Below, piece after piece: positions 1 through 4,705 of a stretch of 5,015 nt of DNA. The notes beneath the pieces are model-generated. The model had not been told where the DNA came from, did no database searches, and saw only the letters and a list, made by a program, of their open reading frames with translations. This stretch comes from Thermoleophilia bacterium. GTDB taxonomy: Bacteria > Actinomycetota > Thermoleophilia > Gaiellales > SKUG01. The stretch's first letter is position 1. Every line of letters begins with the position of its first letter. Made by a program: the position numbers and the translations under genes. Location of the stretch: the NCBI GenBank assembly GCA_025964455.1, contig JAOPYU010000120.1, forward strand, positions 1 to 5,015. Direction: 5' to 3'.

Positions 1-1
1 A

Positions 2-859
2 GCCAACGCGCTCGGCAACGTCGTCGCCCAGATGGAGGAGCGCTACTCGAGCATGGAGATCGCGGGTGCGCGGACGCTCCCCGAGTACAACGTCATCCGC
101 GCCAAGCGCGGCGACGCCCCGGTCCCGTACATCCTAGTCATCATCGACGAGCTCGCCGACCTCGTGATGCAGGCCAAGGCCGACGTCGAAGACGCGGTGA
201 TCCGCGTCGCACAGAAGGGTCGTGCCGCCGGCTTCCACATGGTCGTCGCCACGCAGCGCCCGAGCGTCGACGTGATCACCGGCATGATCAAGTCGAACAT
301 CCCGAGCCGCATCGCCTTCGCGGTGTCGAGCCAGACCGACAGCCGGGTCATCCTCGACCAGAACGGCGCCGAGACGCTGCTCGGCTCGGGTGACATGCTC
401 TTCAAGCCGATCTGGGCGCGCTCGCCGCAGCGCGTGCAGGGTGCGTGGATCAGCGAGAAGGAAGTGCGAGCGCTGTGTGATGCAGCTCGCGAGCAGCGGG
501 AGCCGGAGTTCGACGTCGACCTGCTCGCCGAGCCGGAGCCGGCGGCCAAGGACGCCGACGCCGACTTCGTCGACAGCGACGACCGGCTGCCCGAGGCGAT
601 CCGCCTGGTCGCCGAGTTCCAGACCTGTAGCGCGTCCTTCTTCCAGCGGCGCATGCGCGTGGGCTACACGCGCGGTGCCCGCCTGGTCGACATGCTCGAG
701 CGCCGCGGGGTCTGCGCCCCGGGCGAGGGCCCGCGCCCGCGCAACGTGCTCATCACCGACGCGGACGTGCCGCGACTGCTCGCGGAGATCGGCGGCGAGC
801 TGCTCGGTGAGGATGCCGACGTCGACGCCGCCAGCGACGCCACCCCCTCCGGACATTAA
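2..859 (+). CDS. ftsK: FtsK/SpoIIIE DNA translocase, C-terminal part (5' truncated by window)
   Basis: This is the C-terminal 285 residues of a septal DNA pump, which uses ATP to move chromosomal DNA through the closing division septum. The frame is open from base 2, so the gene starts outside the window, and the Walker A motif and membrane domain are not visible. Visible residues 45-50 (LVIIDE) form Walker B, residues 83-94 read ATQRPSVDVITG, and 109-115 read SSQTDSR, all hallmarks of the FtsK RecA-like motor. An acidic linker (about 163-195) leads to the gamma winged-helix domain (about 196-251) with QRRMRVGYTRGARLVD, the part known to read polar DNA sequences (KOPS/SRS) and contact XerCD in relatives. 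A short acidic tail ends at TAA. The family assignment is secure. Whether it acts in division or in sporulation-like segregation cannot be told from this fragment. Confidence 0.96.
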   Translation, partial: ANALGNVVAQMEERYSSMEIAGARTLPEYNVIRAKRGDAPVPYILVIIDELADLVMQAKADVEDAVIRVAQKGRAAGFHMVVATQRPSVDVITGMIKSNIPSRIAFAVSSQTDSRVILDQNGAETLLGSGDMLFKPIWARSPQRVQGAWISEKEVRALCDAAREQREPEFDVDLLAEPEPAAKDADADFVDSDDRLPEAIRLVAEFQTCSASFFQRRMRVGYTRGARLVDMLERRGVCAPGEGPRPRNVLITDADVPRLLAEIGGELLGEDADVDAASDATPSGH

Positions 860-867
860 GTCGAGTT

Positions 868-878
868 AGTGACTCACT
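868..878. repeat. Short perfect palindrome just after ftsK
   Basis: AGTGA-C-TCACT is a perfect 5-bp inverted repeat with a 1-bp centre, 9 bp after the ftsK stop codon. It lies in a locally A/T-richer stretch (about 856-905). The one-base centre is too small for an RNA hairpin loop unless inner pairs open, and no T-run follows, so a DNA-binding half-site pair is likelier than a terminator. No binding protein can be named. Confidence 0.4.
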
Positions 879-893
879 GAGGGTACAAAGTCG

Positions 894-905
894 TATGGAT
901 AGGGT
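894..905 (+). promoter_or_regulatory. Possible -10 region for the small downstream gene
   Basis: TATGGATAGGGT contains TAGGGT (900-905), which fits the actinobacterial TANNNT -10 pattern, in the only A/T-richer patch between ftsK and the small gene. No convincing TTGAC-like -35 lies 16-18 bp upstream. If used, it would give a leader of about 125 nt containing the repeat array and the hairpin described below. This is a weak call from sequence pattern alone. Confidence 0.25.
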
Positions 906-912
906 GGAAGGG

Positions 913-956
913 CCGTGGCCCAGCGTGGTCACGGCCGGGTCACGGGGCGGCCACGG
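913..956. repeat. Operator-like array: three GGYCACGG copies at 11-bp period plus one inverted copy
   Basis: GGTCACGG occurs at 927-934 and 938-945, and GGCCACGG at 949-956, so three octamers start exactly 11 bp apart, about one helical turn. The exact reverse complement of the third, CCGTGGCC, sits at 913-920. The array lies between a possible -10 (894-905) and the small gene at 1038. Copies on one face of the helix are typical of cooperative protein binding, but 913-920 and 949-956 could instead pair in RNA (8 bp, 28-nt loop). The octamer also occurs singly elsewhere (2071-2078, 2254-2261, 4000-4007 on one strand or the other), so the periodicity, not the word, is the signal. Confidence 0.45.
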
Positions 957-989
957 CGCGTCGCGGCGCGGCCCGCGGCGGGCGCGACG

Positions 990-1022
990 GCGAGGAAGGG
1001 ACGAATCCCCGTCCTACCTCGC
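990..1022 (+). promoter_or_regulatory. Stable leader hairpin abutting the Shine-Dalgarno of the small gene
   Basis: GCGAGG (990-995) pairs perfectly with CCTCGC (1017-1022), and inside it GGACG (999-1003) pairs with CGTCC (1010-1014) around a 6-nt loop. A small internal loop (AAG opposite TA) separates the two stems. The SD AAGGAG (1023-1028) begins at the very next base. The hairpin may keep the SD single-stranded, stabilise the mRNA 5' end or regulate translation. TCCT (1012-1015) could alternatively pair with AGGA (1024-1027), a weak SD-masking alternative. No known riboswitch class is recognised. Confidence 0.5.
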
Positions 1023-1037
1023 AAGGAGCACCACTCG

Positions 1038-1301
1038 ATGCAGCTCGCCGCCGTCGCCCCGATCACCAAGCCGTTCACGATCTCGATCTCCGACACCGTA
1101 CCGGACATCCAGACGACCGCCATCGCGAAGCTCGGTGACATCGCCGCCAAGCATGGCGTCACGCTCTCGCCCGTCGCGTCCACCGGGTTCGTCTTCGAGA
1201 CGATGCCGCTCCAGGCCGACCTCTCCGGCACCGTCACCGGTGGCAGCGCGGCTGTCGACAGCGCGCTCGCCGCGATCGAGCTGCTTGGCCAGGCGATCTA
1301 G
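1038..1301 (+). CDS. Small unrecognised protein, 87 aa
   Basis: I do not recognise this protein. The start ATG at 1038 is preceded by a good SD, AAGGAG (1023-1028), 9 nt away. The frame is open upstream to a GTG at 915, but that extension is an Arg/Ala-rich translation of GC-rich leader without an SD, so it is left out. The product is about 9 kDa, lacks Cys and Trp, and shows no signal peptide or membrane segment, so it is probably cytoplasmic. The order of segments suggests a compact alpha/beta fold: a beta-like ITKPFTISISD (residues 9-19), a helix-like IQTTAIAKLGDIAAKHG (24-40), beta-like segments around 42-66, and an Ala-rich C-terminal helix (68-87). Codons are strongly G/C-ending, as in real genes of this window. 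It converges with the LysM gene, sharing the stop-codon bases CTAG. Confidence 0.75.
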   Translation: MQLAAVAPITKPFTISISDTVPDIQTTAIAKLGDIAAKHGVTLSPVASTGFVFETMPLQADLSGTVTGGSAAVDSALAAIELLGQAI

Positions 1302-2203
1302 CGGTCGTAGCGCCGCACTGTCGTGGCCGAGCTGCCATACGGCTTCTCGACGACGGCGACGACGCCTCGGTCGTCGGAACGGTAGGCGAGCGAGAGCGTG
1401 GTCGTGCTGTCGTCCAGGTTCGGCGACTCGGTGCCGCGCAGGGGCACGGTGTGGAATGCCCCATCGCGTGTCTGCATGATCGCGATCGGGTTCGAGCGCG
1501 CCGTGTTGCCGCTGAGTGCAGAGCGTGCCGCCGCGATCGCGTCGTCGAGCGACGCGCGCTGCTCCGCGTGCGAGCCGTCGGCCCGGTACGTGATGATCGG
1601 TTCCTGCGAGATCCCGCCCGCCTCCTGGCGGAGCCGGCCCATGCGCGTCAGCACGACGTCCTGGTCGAGTTCGGAGACCGTCTGGAGCGACTGTCGCGGC
1701 CCGGCTGTCGTGATGCCCGGCACGACGAGCTGCTGGCCAGCCTTGATCCGGTTGGGATCGGCGCCGATCGTCGCCCGGTTGGCGGCGTACAGCTCCTGCC
1801 ACGTCACGCGGAGGCCATCGGTCTCGCGGTAGTGTCGAGCGATGGTCGAGAGCGTGTCGCCGCTGCCGACCACGTGGCGCATCTGCGAGCCGACGAGCCG
1901 CAGCCACGGATGCTCCGTGGCGATGTAGCTGTCGAAGCGGGCCTCGAGGCCCGGGACCACGAGCAGCTCCCCGGGCTGCAGCCCGTTGGAGAACGCCGTC
2001 GAATTGGCCGACTGCAGGGCACTCGCCGAGATGTCCATGTGGTACGCCTGCGAGTAGTCGCGGGCGATGGCCGTGGCCGAATCGCCGCGTTGCACCTCGT
2101 GCCGGATGCCGGCGGCGTGCGCCTCCGCGCCGGGCGGCGGCGCCGGGTGGTCGTGCAGCTCAAGGCGCCGTGCGTGCATCATCGCAATGCTGGTCGTGCT
2201 CAT
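1298..2203 (-). CDS. Protein with two LysM domains and a C-terminal domain of unknown function
   Basis: This 301-residue protein has two LysM modules, which in other proteins bind GlcNAc-containing glycans such as peptidoglycan. LysM 1 is residues 35-84 (HEVQRGDSATAIARDY to LLVVPG). LysM 2 is 110-162 (HVVGSGDTLSTIARHY, YAANRATIG, IKAGQQLVVPG) and is nearer the consensus. The C-terminal part, about 165-301, has no domain I recognise; it includes a helix-like stretch (219-230) and beta-rich segments. No catalytic motif of a hydrolase or transpeptidase is visible, and there is no cysteine. The start at 2203 is chosen because the upstream in-frame ATG (2296) adds a basic, unlikely N-terminus; a GGGGA tract upstream is a weak SD. 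Neither start gives a signal peptide or membrane segment, which is odd for LysM. The gene is divergent from the first BMP gene and convergent with the small gene. Confidence 0.85.
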   Translation of the reverse strand: MSTTSIAMMHARRLELHDHPAPPPGAEAHAAGIRHEVQRGDSATAIARDYSQAYHMDISASALQSANSTAFSNGLQPGELLVVPGLEARFDSYIATEHPWLRLVGSQMRHVVGSGDTLSTIARHYRETDGLRVTWQELYAANRATIGADPNRIKAGQQLVVPGITTAGPRQSLQTVSELDQDVVLTRMGRLRQEAGGISQEPIITYRADGSHAEQRASLDDAIAAARSALSGNTARSNPIAIMQTRDGAFHTVPLRGTESPNLDDSTTTLSLAYRSDDRGVVAVVEKPYGSSATTVRRYDR

Positions 2204-2284
2204 CCCGTGTTCCCCGTCCCGTACCGAATTCCGTCCACCGACCTGTCGAAAACGGCCACGGATCCGTTTCGTCCGGGCGCGTGG
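2204..2284. other. Divergent intergenic region, upstream part
   Basis: This stretch lies between the LysM start and the promoter-like element of the first BMP gene. It must hold the LysM promoter, but I find no convincing -10/-35 pair on the minus strand. A GGCCACGG octamer (2254-2261) matches the word in the array upstream of the small gene, but single copies are expected by chance at this GC content. Confidence 0.4.
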
Positions 2285-2306
2285 CGACCGACGCACCAGC
2301 TAGCCT
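2285..2306 (+). promoter_or_regulatory. Promoter-like element of the first BMP gene, shared with the second
   Basis: CGACCGAC (2285-2292), 8 bp, then TAGCCT (2301-2306), which fits the TANNNT -10 pattern. The second BMP gene has CGTCCGAC-N8-TAGCGT at exactly the same spacing (3485-3506). TAGCCT starts 44 bp before the ATG here, and TAGCGT starts 48 bp before it there. No classical TTGAC -35 is present at 16-18 bp. The shared element may be a promoter copied with the gene, or a binding site. Confidence 0.4.
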
Positions 2307-2335
2307 CGCTCGCGTCCGTGTCACTCCGAGCGAGG
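2304..2335 (+). promoter_or_regulatory. Perfect 9-bp inverted repeat covering the SD of the first BMP gene
   Basis: CCTCGCTCG (2304-2312) and CGAGCGAGG (2327-2335) are exact reverse complements separated by 14 nt. The right arm includes GAGG of the SD GAGGAG (2332-2337), which sits 7 nt before the ATG at 2345. In RNA this would hide the ribosome binding site; as DNA it is a 32-bp operator-sized palindrome. The left arm overlaps TAGCCT (2301-2306). If that hexamer is the -10, transcription would start near 2312-2313, the left arm would be missing from the mRNA, and the operator reading would be favoured. Confidence 0.55.
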
Positions 2336-2344
2336 AGATCTTTC

Positions 2345-3412
2345 ATGTCCGTTCCGCGAATGCAGCGCCTGGCTGCCGTCGCCGTCACCCTGGTGCTTGC
2401 GAGCGCCGTCGTGGCTGGCTGCGGCAAGTCCGGTGACGATGACGATTCCGACTCCAAGGGCGGCTCCAAGTCCGACGGCCCGAAGGTCGGCCTGGTCACC
2501 GACGTCGGCGGTCTCAACGACCGTTCCTTCAACTTCCTCGCCAACAAGGGCTTCGAGCAGGCCAAGGACGAGCTCGGTGCCACGGGTGCCGTCATCGAGT
2601 CCAAGTCCGACAGCGACTACGGCAAGAACCTCGGCTCGCAGGTGACCAGCAAGGCCGACATCGTCGTCGGCATCGGTTTCCTCATGGGTGACGCGGTCAA
2701 GTCGGCAGCCGAGAAGGCCCCGGACACCAACTTCGCCATCGTCGACTTCACCTACACCGACGAGAAGGGTGAGTGGACCGGTCCCGACAACGTCGCGGGC
2801 ATCGTGTTCAAGGAGCAGGAGGCCGGCTACCTCGCGGGCGTCATCGCCGGTGCTGCCGAGGAGGCCGGCGAGATCGACGGGCTCAACGAGCAGAAGATCG
2901 TGAGCGCCGTCGGCGGTCAGGAGATCCCGCCGGTGGTCAAGTACATCGCGGGCTTCAAGGCCGGCGTGCTCTCGCAGTGCAAGGACTGCCAGGTGCTGGT
3001 CGACTACTCGCAGGACTTCATCGACCAGAGCAAGTGCCAGGATCGTGCCAACAAGCAGATCGCCAAGGGCAGCGACATCGTGTTCCAGGTCGCCGGCCAG
3101 TGCGGCCTGGGTGCGCTCAGCGCCGCCAAGGAGAAGTCGGTCTGGGGCGTCGGCGTCGACGCCGACCAGGCCTACCTCGGCGACCACATCATGACCAGCG
3201 CGATGAAGCGCGTGGACACCTCCGTGTTCACGATGATCAAGGGAGCCGCCGACGGCGACTTCCCGGCGGGCAAGACGTCCGTGTTCGGCCTCGCCGAGGA
3301 CGGCGTGGGCATCGGCAAGGTCGCCGAGCCTGCCAAGCAGTACGAGGACCTCGCCGACGAGGCCGCGACCAAGATCAAGGACGGCGACCTCGAGGTCCCG
3401 GAGACGATCTAG
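2345..3412 (+). CDS. BMP/PnrA-family ABC substrate-binding lipoprotein, first copy
   Basis: This 355-residue protein is the extracytoplasmic binding subunit of an ABC importer. PnrA/BMP relatives bind purine or other nucleosides, so nucleosides are the likely ligand, but the substrate here is inferred. The ATG at 2345 has SD GAGGAG 7 nt upstream. Residues 1-25 are a lipoprotein signal (MQR, hydrophobic core, lipobox VAGC), with C26 the lipidated residue; an acidic, Ser/Gly-rich tether (29-45) follows. The binding fold starts with VGLVTDVGGLNDRSFN (48-63), the BMP signature. GIGFLMGD (109-116), FKEQEAGYLAG (155-165), GVDADQ (270-275) and TSAMKR (284-289) follow; D272 and K288 are placed like the ribose-contacting Asp/Lys of PnrA. 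Cysteines at 212, 215, 231 and 253 are unusual. Codons are strongly biased (nearly all Lys AAG, Asn AAC), suggesting high expression. The frame is open far upstream, antisense to the LysM gene; that part is not coding. Confidence 0.95.
   Translation: MSVPRMQRLAAVAVTLVLASAVVAGCGKSGDDDDSDSKGGSKSDGPKVGLVTDVGGLNDRSFNFLANKGFEQAKDELGATGAVIESKSDSDYGKNLGSQVTSKADIVVGIGFLMGDAVKSAAEKAPDTNFAIVDFTYTDEKGEWTGPDNVAGIVFKEQEAGYLAGVIAGAAEEAGEIDGLNEQKIVSAVGGQEIPPVVKYIAGFKAGVLSQCKDCQVLVDYSQDFIDQSKCQDRANKQIAKGSDIVFQVAGQCGLGALSAAKEKSVWGVGVDADQAYLGDHIMTSAMKRVDTSVFTMIKGAADGDFPAGKTSVFGLAEDGVGIGKVAEPAKQYEDLADEAATKIKDGDLEVPETI
3002..3042 (+). repeat. 41-bp perfect direct repeat shared by the two BMP genes (other copy 4239-4279)
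   Basis: Bases 3002-3042 and 4239-4279 are identical, encoding DYSQDFIDQSKCQ and the start of the next codon. The wider genes are clearly related at DNA level, with other long matches around 2806-2828/4040-4062 and 3158-3182/4396-4420. The block marks a tandem duplication and is long enough for recombination between the copies. Confidence 0.85.
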
Positions 3413-3439
3413 TCGCTGCCGGCAACGGCTGCGCGATGT

Positions 3440-3471
3440 GACGGGCGTCGACCTTCGGGTCGGCGCCCGTC
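3440..3471 (+). terminator. Terminator-like hairpin with UUCG tetraloop after the first BMP gene
   Basis: GACGGGCGTCGACC (3440-3453) pairs with GGTCGGCGCCCGTC (3458-3471) over 14 bp with one G-U pair, closed by a C(UUCG)G tetraloop, one of the most stable RNA caps. It begins 27 nt after the stop at 3412. No T-run follows (only GCCGTTCCT), so it is either a U-tract-poor terminator of the kind common in high-GC actinobacteria, or an mRNA 3'-end stabiliser and attenuator before the second BMP gene. Confidence 0.75.
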
Positions 3472-3484
3472 GCCGTTCCTGCGT

Positions 3485-3506
3485 CGTCCGACCGCGGCGC
3501 TAGCGT
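3485..3506 (+). promoter_or_regulatory. Promoter-like element of the second BMP gene
   Basis: CGTCCGAC (3485-3492), 8 bp, then TAGCGT (3501-3506), with the same spacing as the element before the first BMP gene (2285-2306). It lies after the terminator-like hairpin, consistent with independent transcription of the second copy. There is no TTGAC-like -35. Confidence 0.4.
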
Positions 3507-3548
3507 TGCCTCCCGAACCGCTCCGCAGGGATCGGCGAAGGAGGCAGC
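3505..3548 (+). promoter_or_regulatory. Inverted repeat covering the SD of the second BMP gene
   Basis: GTTGCCTCC (3505-3513) can pair with GGAGGCAGC (3540-3548) over 9 positions, of which one is G-U and 7 are consecutive Watson-Crick pairs (TGCCTCC/GGAGGCA). The right arm contains most of the SD AAGGAGG (3538-3544) and reaches the base before the ATG. The 26-nt interior can form a small nested hairpin (CCG/CGG and TCC/GGA around GCAG). As with the first copy, the left arm overlaps the candidate -10. Complements to an SD arise easily in GC-rich DNA, so this alone is weak; the parallel with the first copy is what raises it. Confidence 0.4.
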
Positions 3549-4652
3549 ATGCAGCACCACGCGAACGTTGACGCACCGAACACCACTGCGCCGGGGTGGC
3601 TCCGCACGAGCCTGCTCGTCGGCCTCGTCGTGGCGTTGGCGCTCGGCGTCGTGGGATGTGGCAAGCGCGGCGGCGCGAGCAGTGGTGACGAAGGCGGCTC
3701 AGGTGGTGACGCCAAGGGCGGCGGAGGACCGACGGTCGGGCTCGTGACCGACCTGGGCGGCCTCAACGATCGCAGCTTCAACGCGCTCGCCAACAAGGGG
3801 CTCGAGCAGGCGCAGTCCGAGATCGGCGCCGAGGGCAACGTGATCGAGTCCAAGTCGGCCGCCGACTACGAGAAGAACCTCGGTCAGCTCGCGCAGCAGA
3901 AGAAGGACCTCGTGATCGGCGTGGGCTTCCTGATGGCCGACCCGATCAAGGCCGTGAGCGCGAAGGCGACCGAGAACAAGTTCGCGATCATCGACTTCTC
4001 CGTGGCCGACCTCGGCAGTCCCAAGAACGTGCGCGGGCTCGTGTTCAAGGAGCAGGAGGCGGGCTACCTCGCCGGTGCGCTCGCGGGCATGGTCGAGCAG
4101 GAGGGGACGCTCAAGGGGCTCAACTCCGCCAAGGTCGTCTCCGCCATCGGTGGCCAGAAGATCCCGCCCGTGGAGAAGTACATCGCCGGGTTCCAGGCGG
4201 GCGTCGCCAAGTACTGCAAGGACTGCGAGGTGCTCGTGGACTACTCGCAGGACTTCATCGACCAGAGCAAGTGCCAGGACCGCGCCAACGCGCAGATGTC
4301 CAAGGGCAGTGACATCGTCTTCCAGGTCGCGGGTGGTTGCGGCCTCGGCGCGCTCGAAGCGGTGAAGGGCAAGGGTTACTGGGGCATCGGCGTGGACGCC
4401 GACCAGGCCTACCTCGGCTCCCACATGCTCACGAGCGCCATCAAGAAGGTCGACGTCGCGGTCTTCCAGACGATCCAGTCGATCAAGGACGACAACTTCC
4501 AGGGCGGATCCGACGGCGTCTTCGGCCTGGCCGAGGATGGCGTCGGCCTCGGTGAGATCGCGCCTGCCGCCAAGGCCTACGAGGCCAAGCTCGCTCCGGT
4601 CATCGAGGAGATCAAGGCCGGCAAGGTCGAGATCCCCACCAAGGTCAAGTGA
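3549..4652 (+). CDS. BMP/PnrA-family ABC substrate-binding lipoprotein, second copy
   Basis: This 367-residue paralogue of the preceding protein is a second extracytoplasmic binding subunit, probably for nucleosides or a related ligand. The ATG at 3549 follows AAGGAGG (3538-3544) by 4 nt; the next in-frame ATG is far inside. The signal peptide has an unusually long polar start (1-21, with His, Asn and Pro), a hydrophobic core (22-35) and lipobox VVGC with C37 lipidated. A Gly-rich tether (about 41-60) replaces the acidic one of the first copy. Motifs are VGLVTDLGGLNDRSFN (63-78), GVGFLMAD (124-131), FKEQEAGYLAG (166-176), GVDADQ (281-286) and TSAIKK (295-300). Cysteines 223, 226, 242 and 264 match the first copy in spacing. 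A 4-residue shortening lies near residues 151-158. Only about 55 bp separates it from the ABC ATPase gene, so the two are probably functionally linked. Confidence 0.95.
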   Translation: MQHHANVDAPNTTAPGWLRTSLLVGLVVALALGVVGCGKRGGASSGDEGGSGGDAKGGGGPTVGLVTDLGGLNDRSFNALANKGLEQAQSEIGAEGNVIESKSAADYEKNLGQLAQQKKDLVIGVGFLMADPIKAVSAKATENKFAIIDFSVADLGSPKNVRGLVFKEQEAGYLAGALAGMVEQEGTLKGLNSAKVVSAIGGQKIPPVEKYIAGFQAGVAKYCKDCEVLVDYSQDFIDQSKCQDRANAQMSKGSDIVFQVAGGCGLGALEAVKGKGYWGIGVDADQAYLGSHMLTSAIKKVDVAVFQTIQSIKDDNFQGGSDGVFGLAEDGVGLGEIAPAAKAYEAKLAPVIEEIKAGKVEIPTKVK

Positions 4653-4657
4653 CGGCC

Positions 4658-4677
4658 CGGCGCGCGACGGCGCGCTG
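4658..4677 (+). terminator. GC hairpin between the second BMP gene and the ABC ATPase gene
   Basis: GCGCGC (4660-4665) pairs with GCGCGC (4670-4675) around GACG, extended by one G-U and one C-G pair, starting 6 nt after the stop at 4652. There is no T-run. It could be a weak terminator or attenuator that sets a high binding-protein to ATPase ratio, as is common in ABC operons, but short GC-only stems arise easily here. Confidence 0.35.
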
Positions 4678-4693
4678 AGTCCGCCGGATGGGG

Positions 4694-4699
4694 CAGAAT
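4694..4699 (+). promoter_or_regulatory. Possible -10 for a leaderless ABC ATPase transcript
   Basis: CAGAAT ends 6 bp before the GTG at 4706, the spacing expected if transcription starts at the G of the start codon, as in many actinobacterial leaderless genes. It matches TATAAT at 4 of 6 positions. No -35 is clear, and the spacing is the main argument. Confidence 0.2.
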
Positions 4700-4705
4700 C
4701 GCACC

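Noticed and set aside
868..878. Terminator for ftsK
   Set aside because: The 5-bp arms have only a 1-nt centre and no T-run follows, so a stable terminator hairpin is not supported.
998..1022. tRNA-like 3' end (GACGAATCCCC resembling a T-arm)
   Set aside because: No matching acceptor, D or anticodon arms upstream, the T-loop lacks the TTC, and the segment folds better as a simple hairpin.
915..1037. GTG start at 915 extending the small protein to 128 residues
   Set aside because: The added 41 residues are Arg/Ala/Gly-rich translation of GC-rich leader, there is no SD before 915, and the ATG at 1038 has a well-spaced AAGGAG.
2254..2261. GGCCACGG in the LysM/BMP intergenic region as a second operator of the array type
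   Set aside because: A single copy without the 11-bp period; the same octamer also appears inside genes (2071-2078, 4000-4007), so chance explains it.
2204..2296. Upstream ATG at 2296 for the LysM protein
   Set aside because: It adds 31 mostly basic residues with no signal peptide and would run into the promoter-like region of the divergent BMP gene.
1451..2344. Long upstream extension of the first BMP reading frame (would give a 653-residue protein)
   Set aside because: It runs antisense through the LysM gene, is Arg/Ala/Val-rich low-complexity sequence, and the real start at 2345 has an SD and a lipoprotein signal peptide directly after it.
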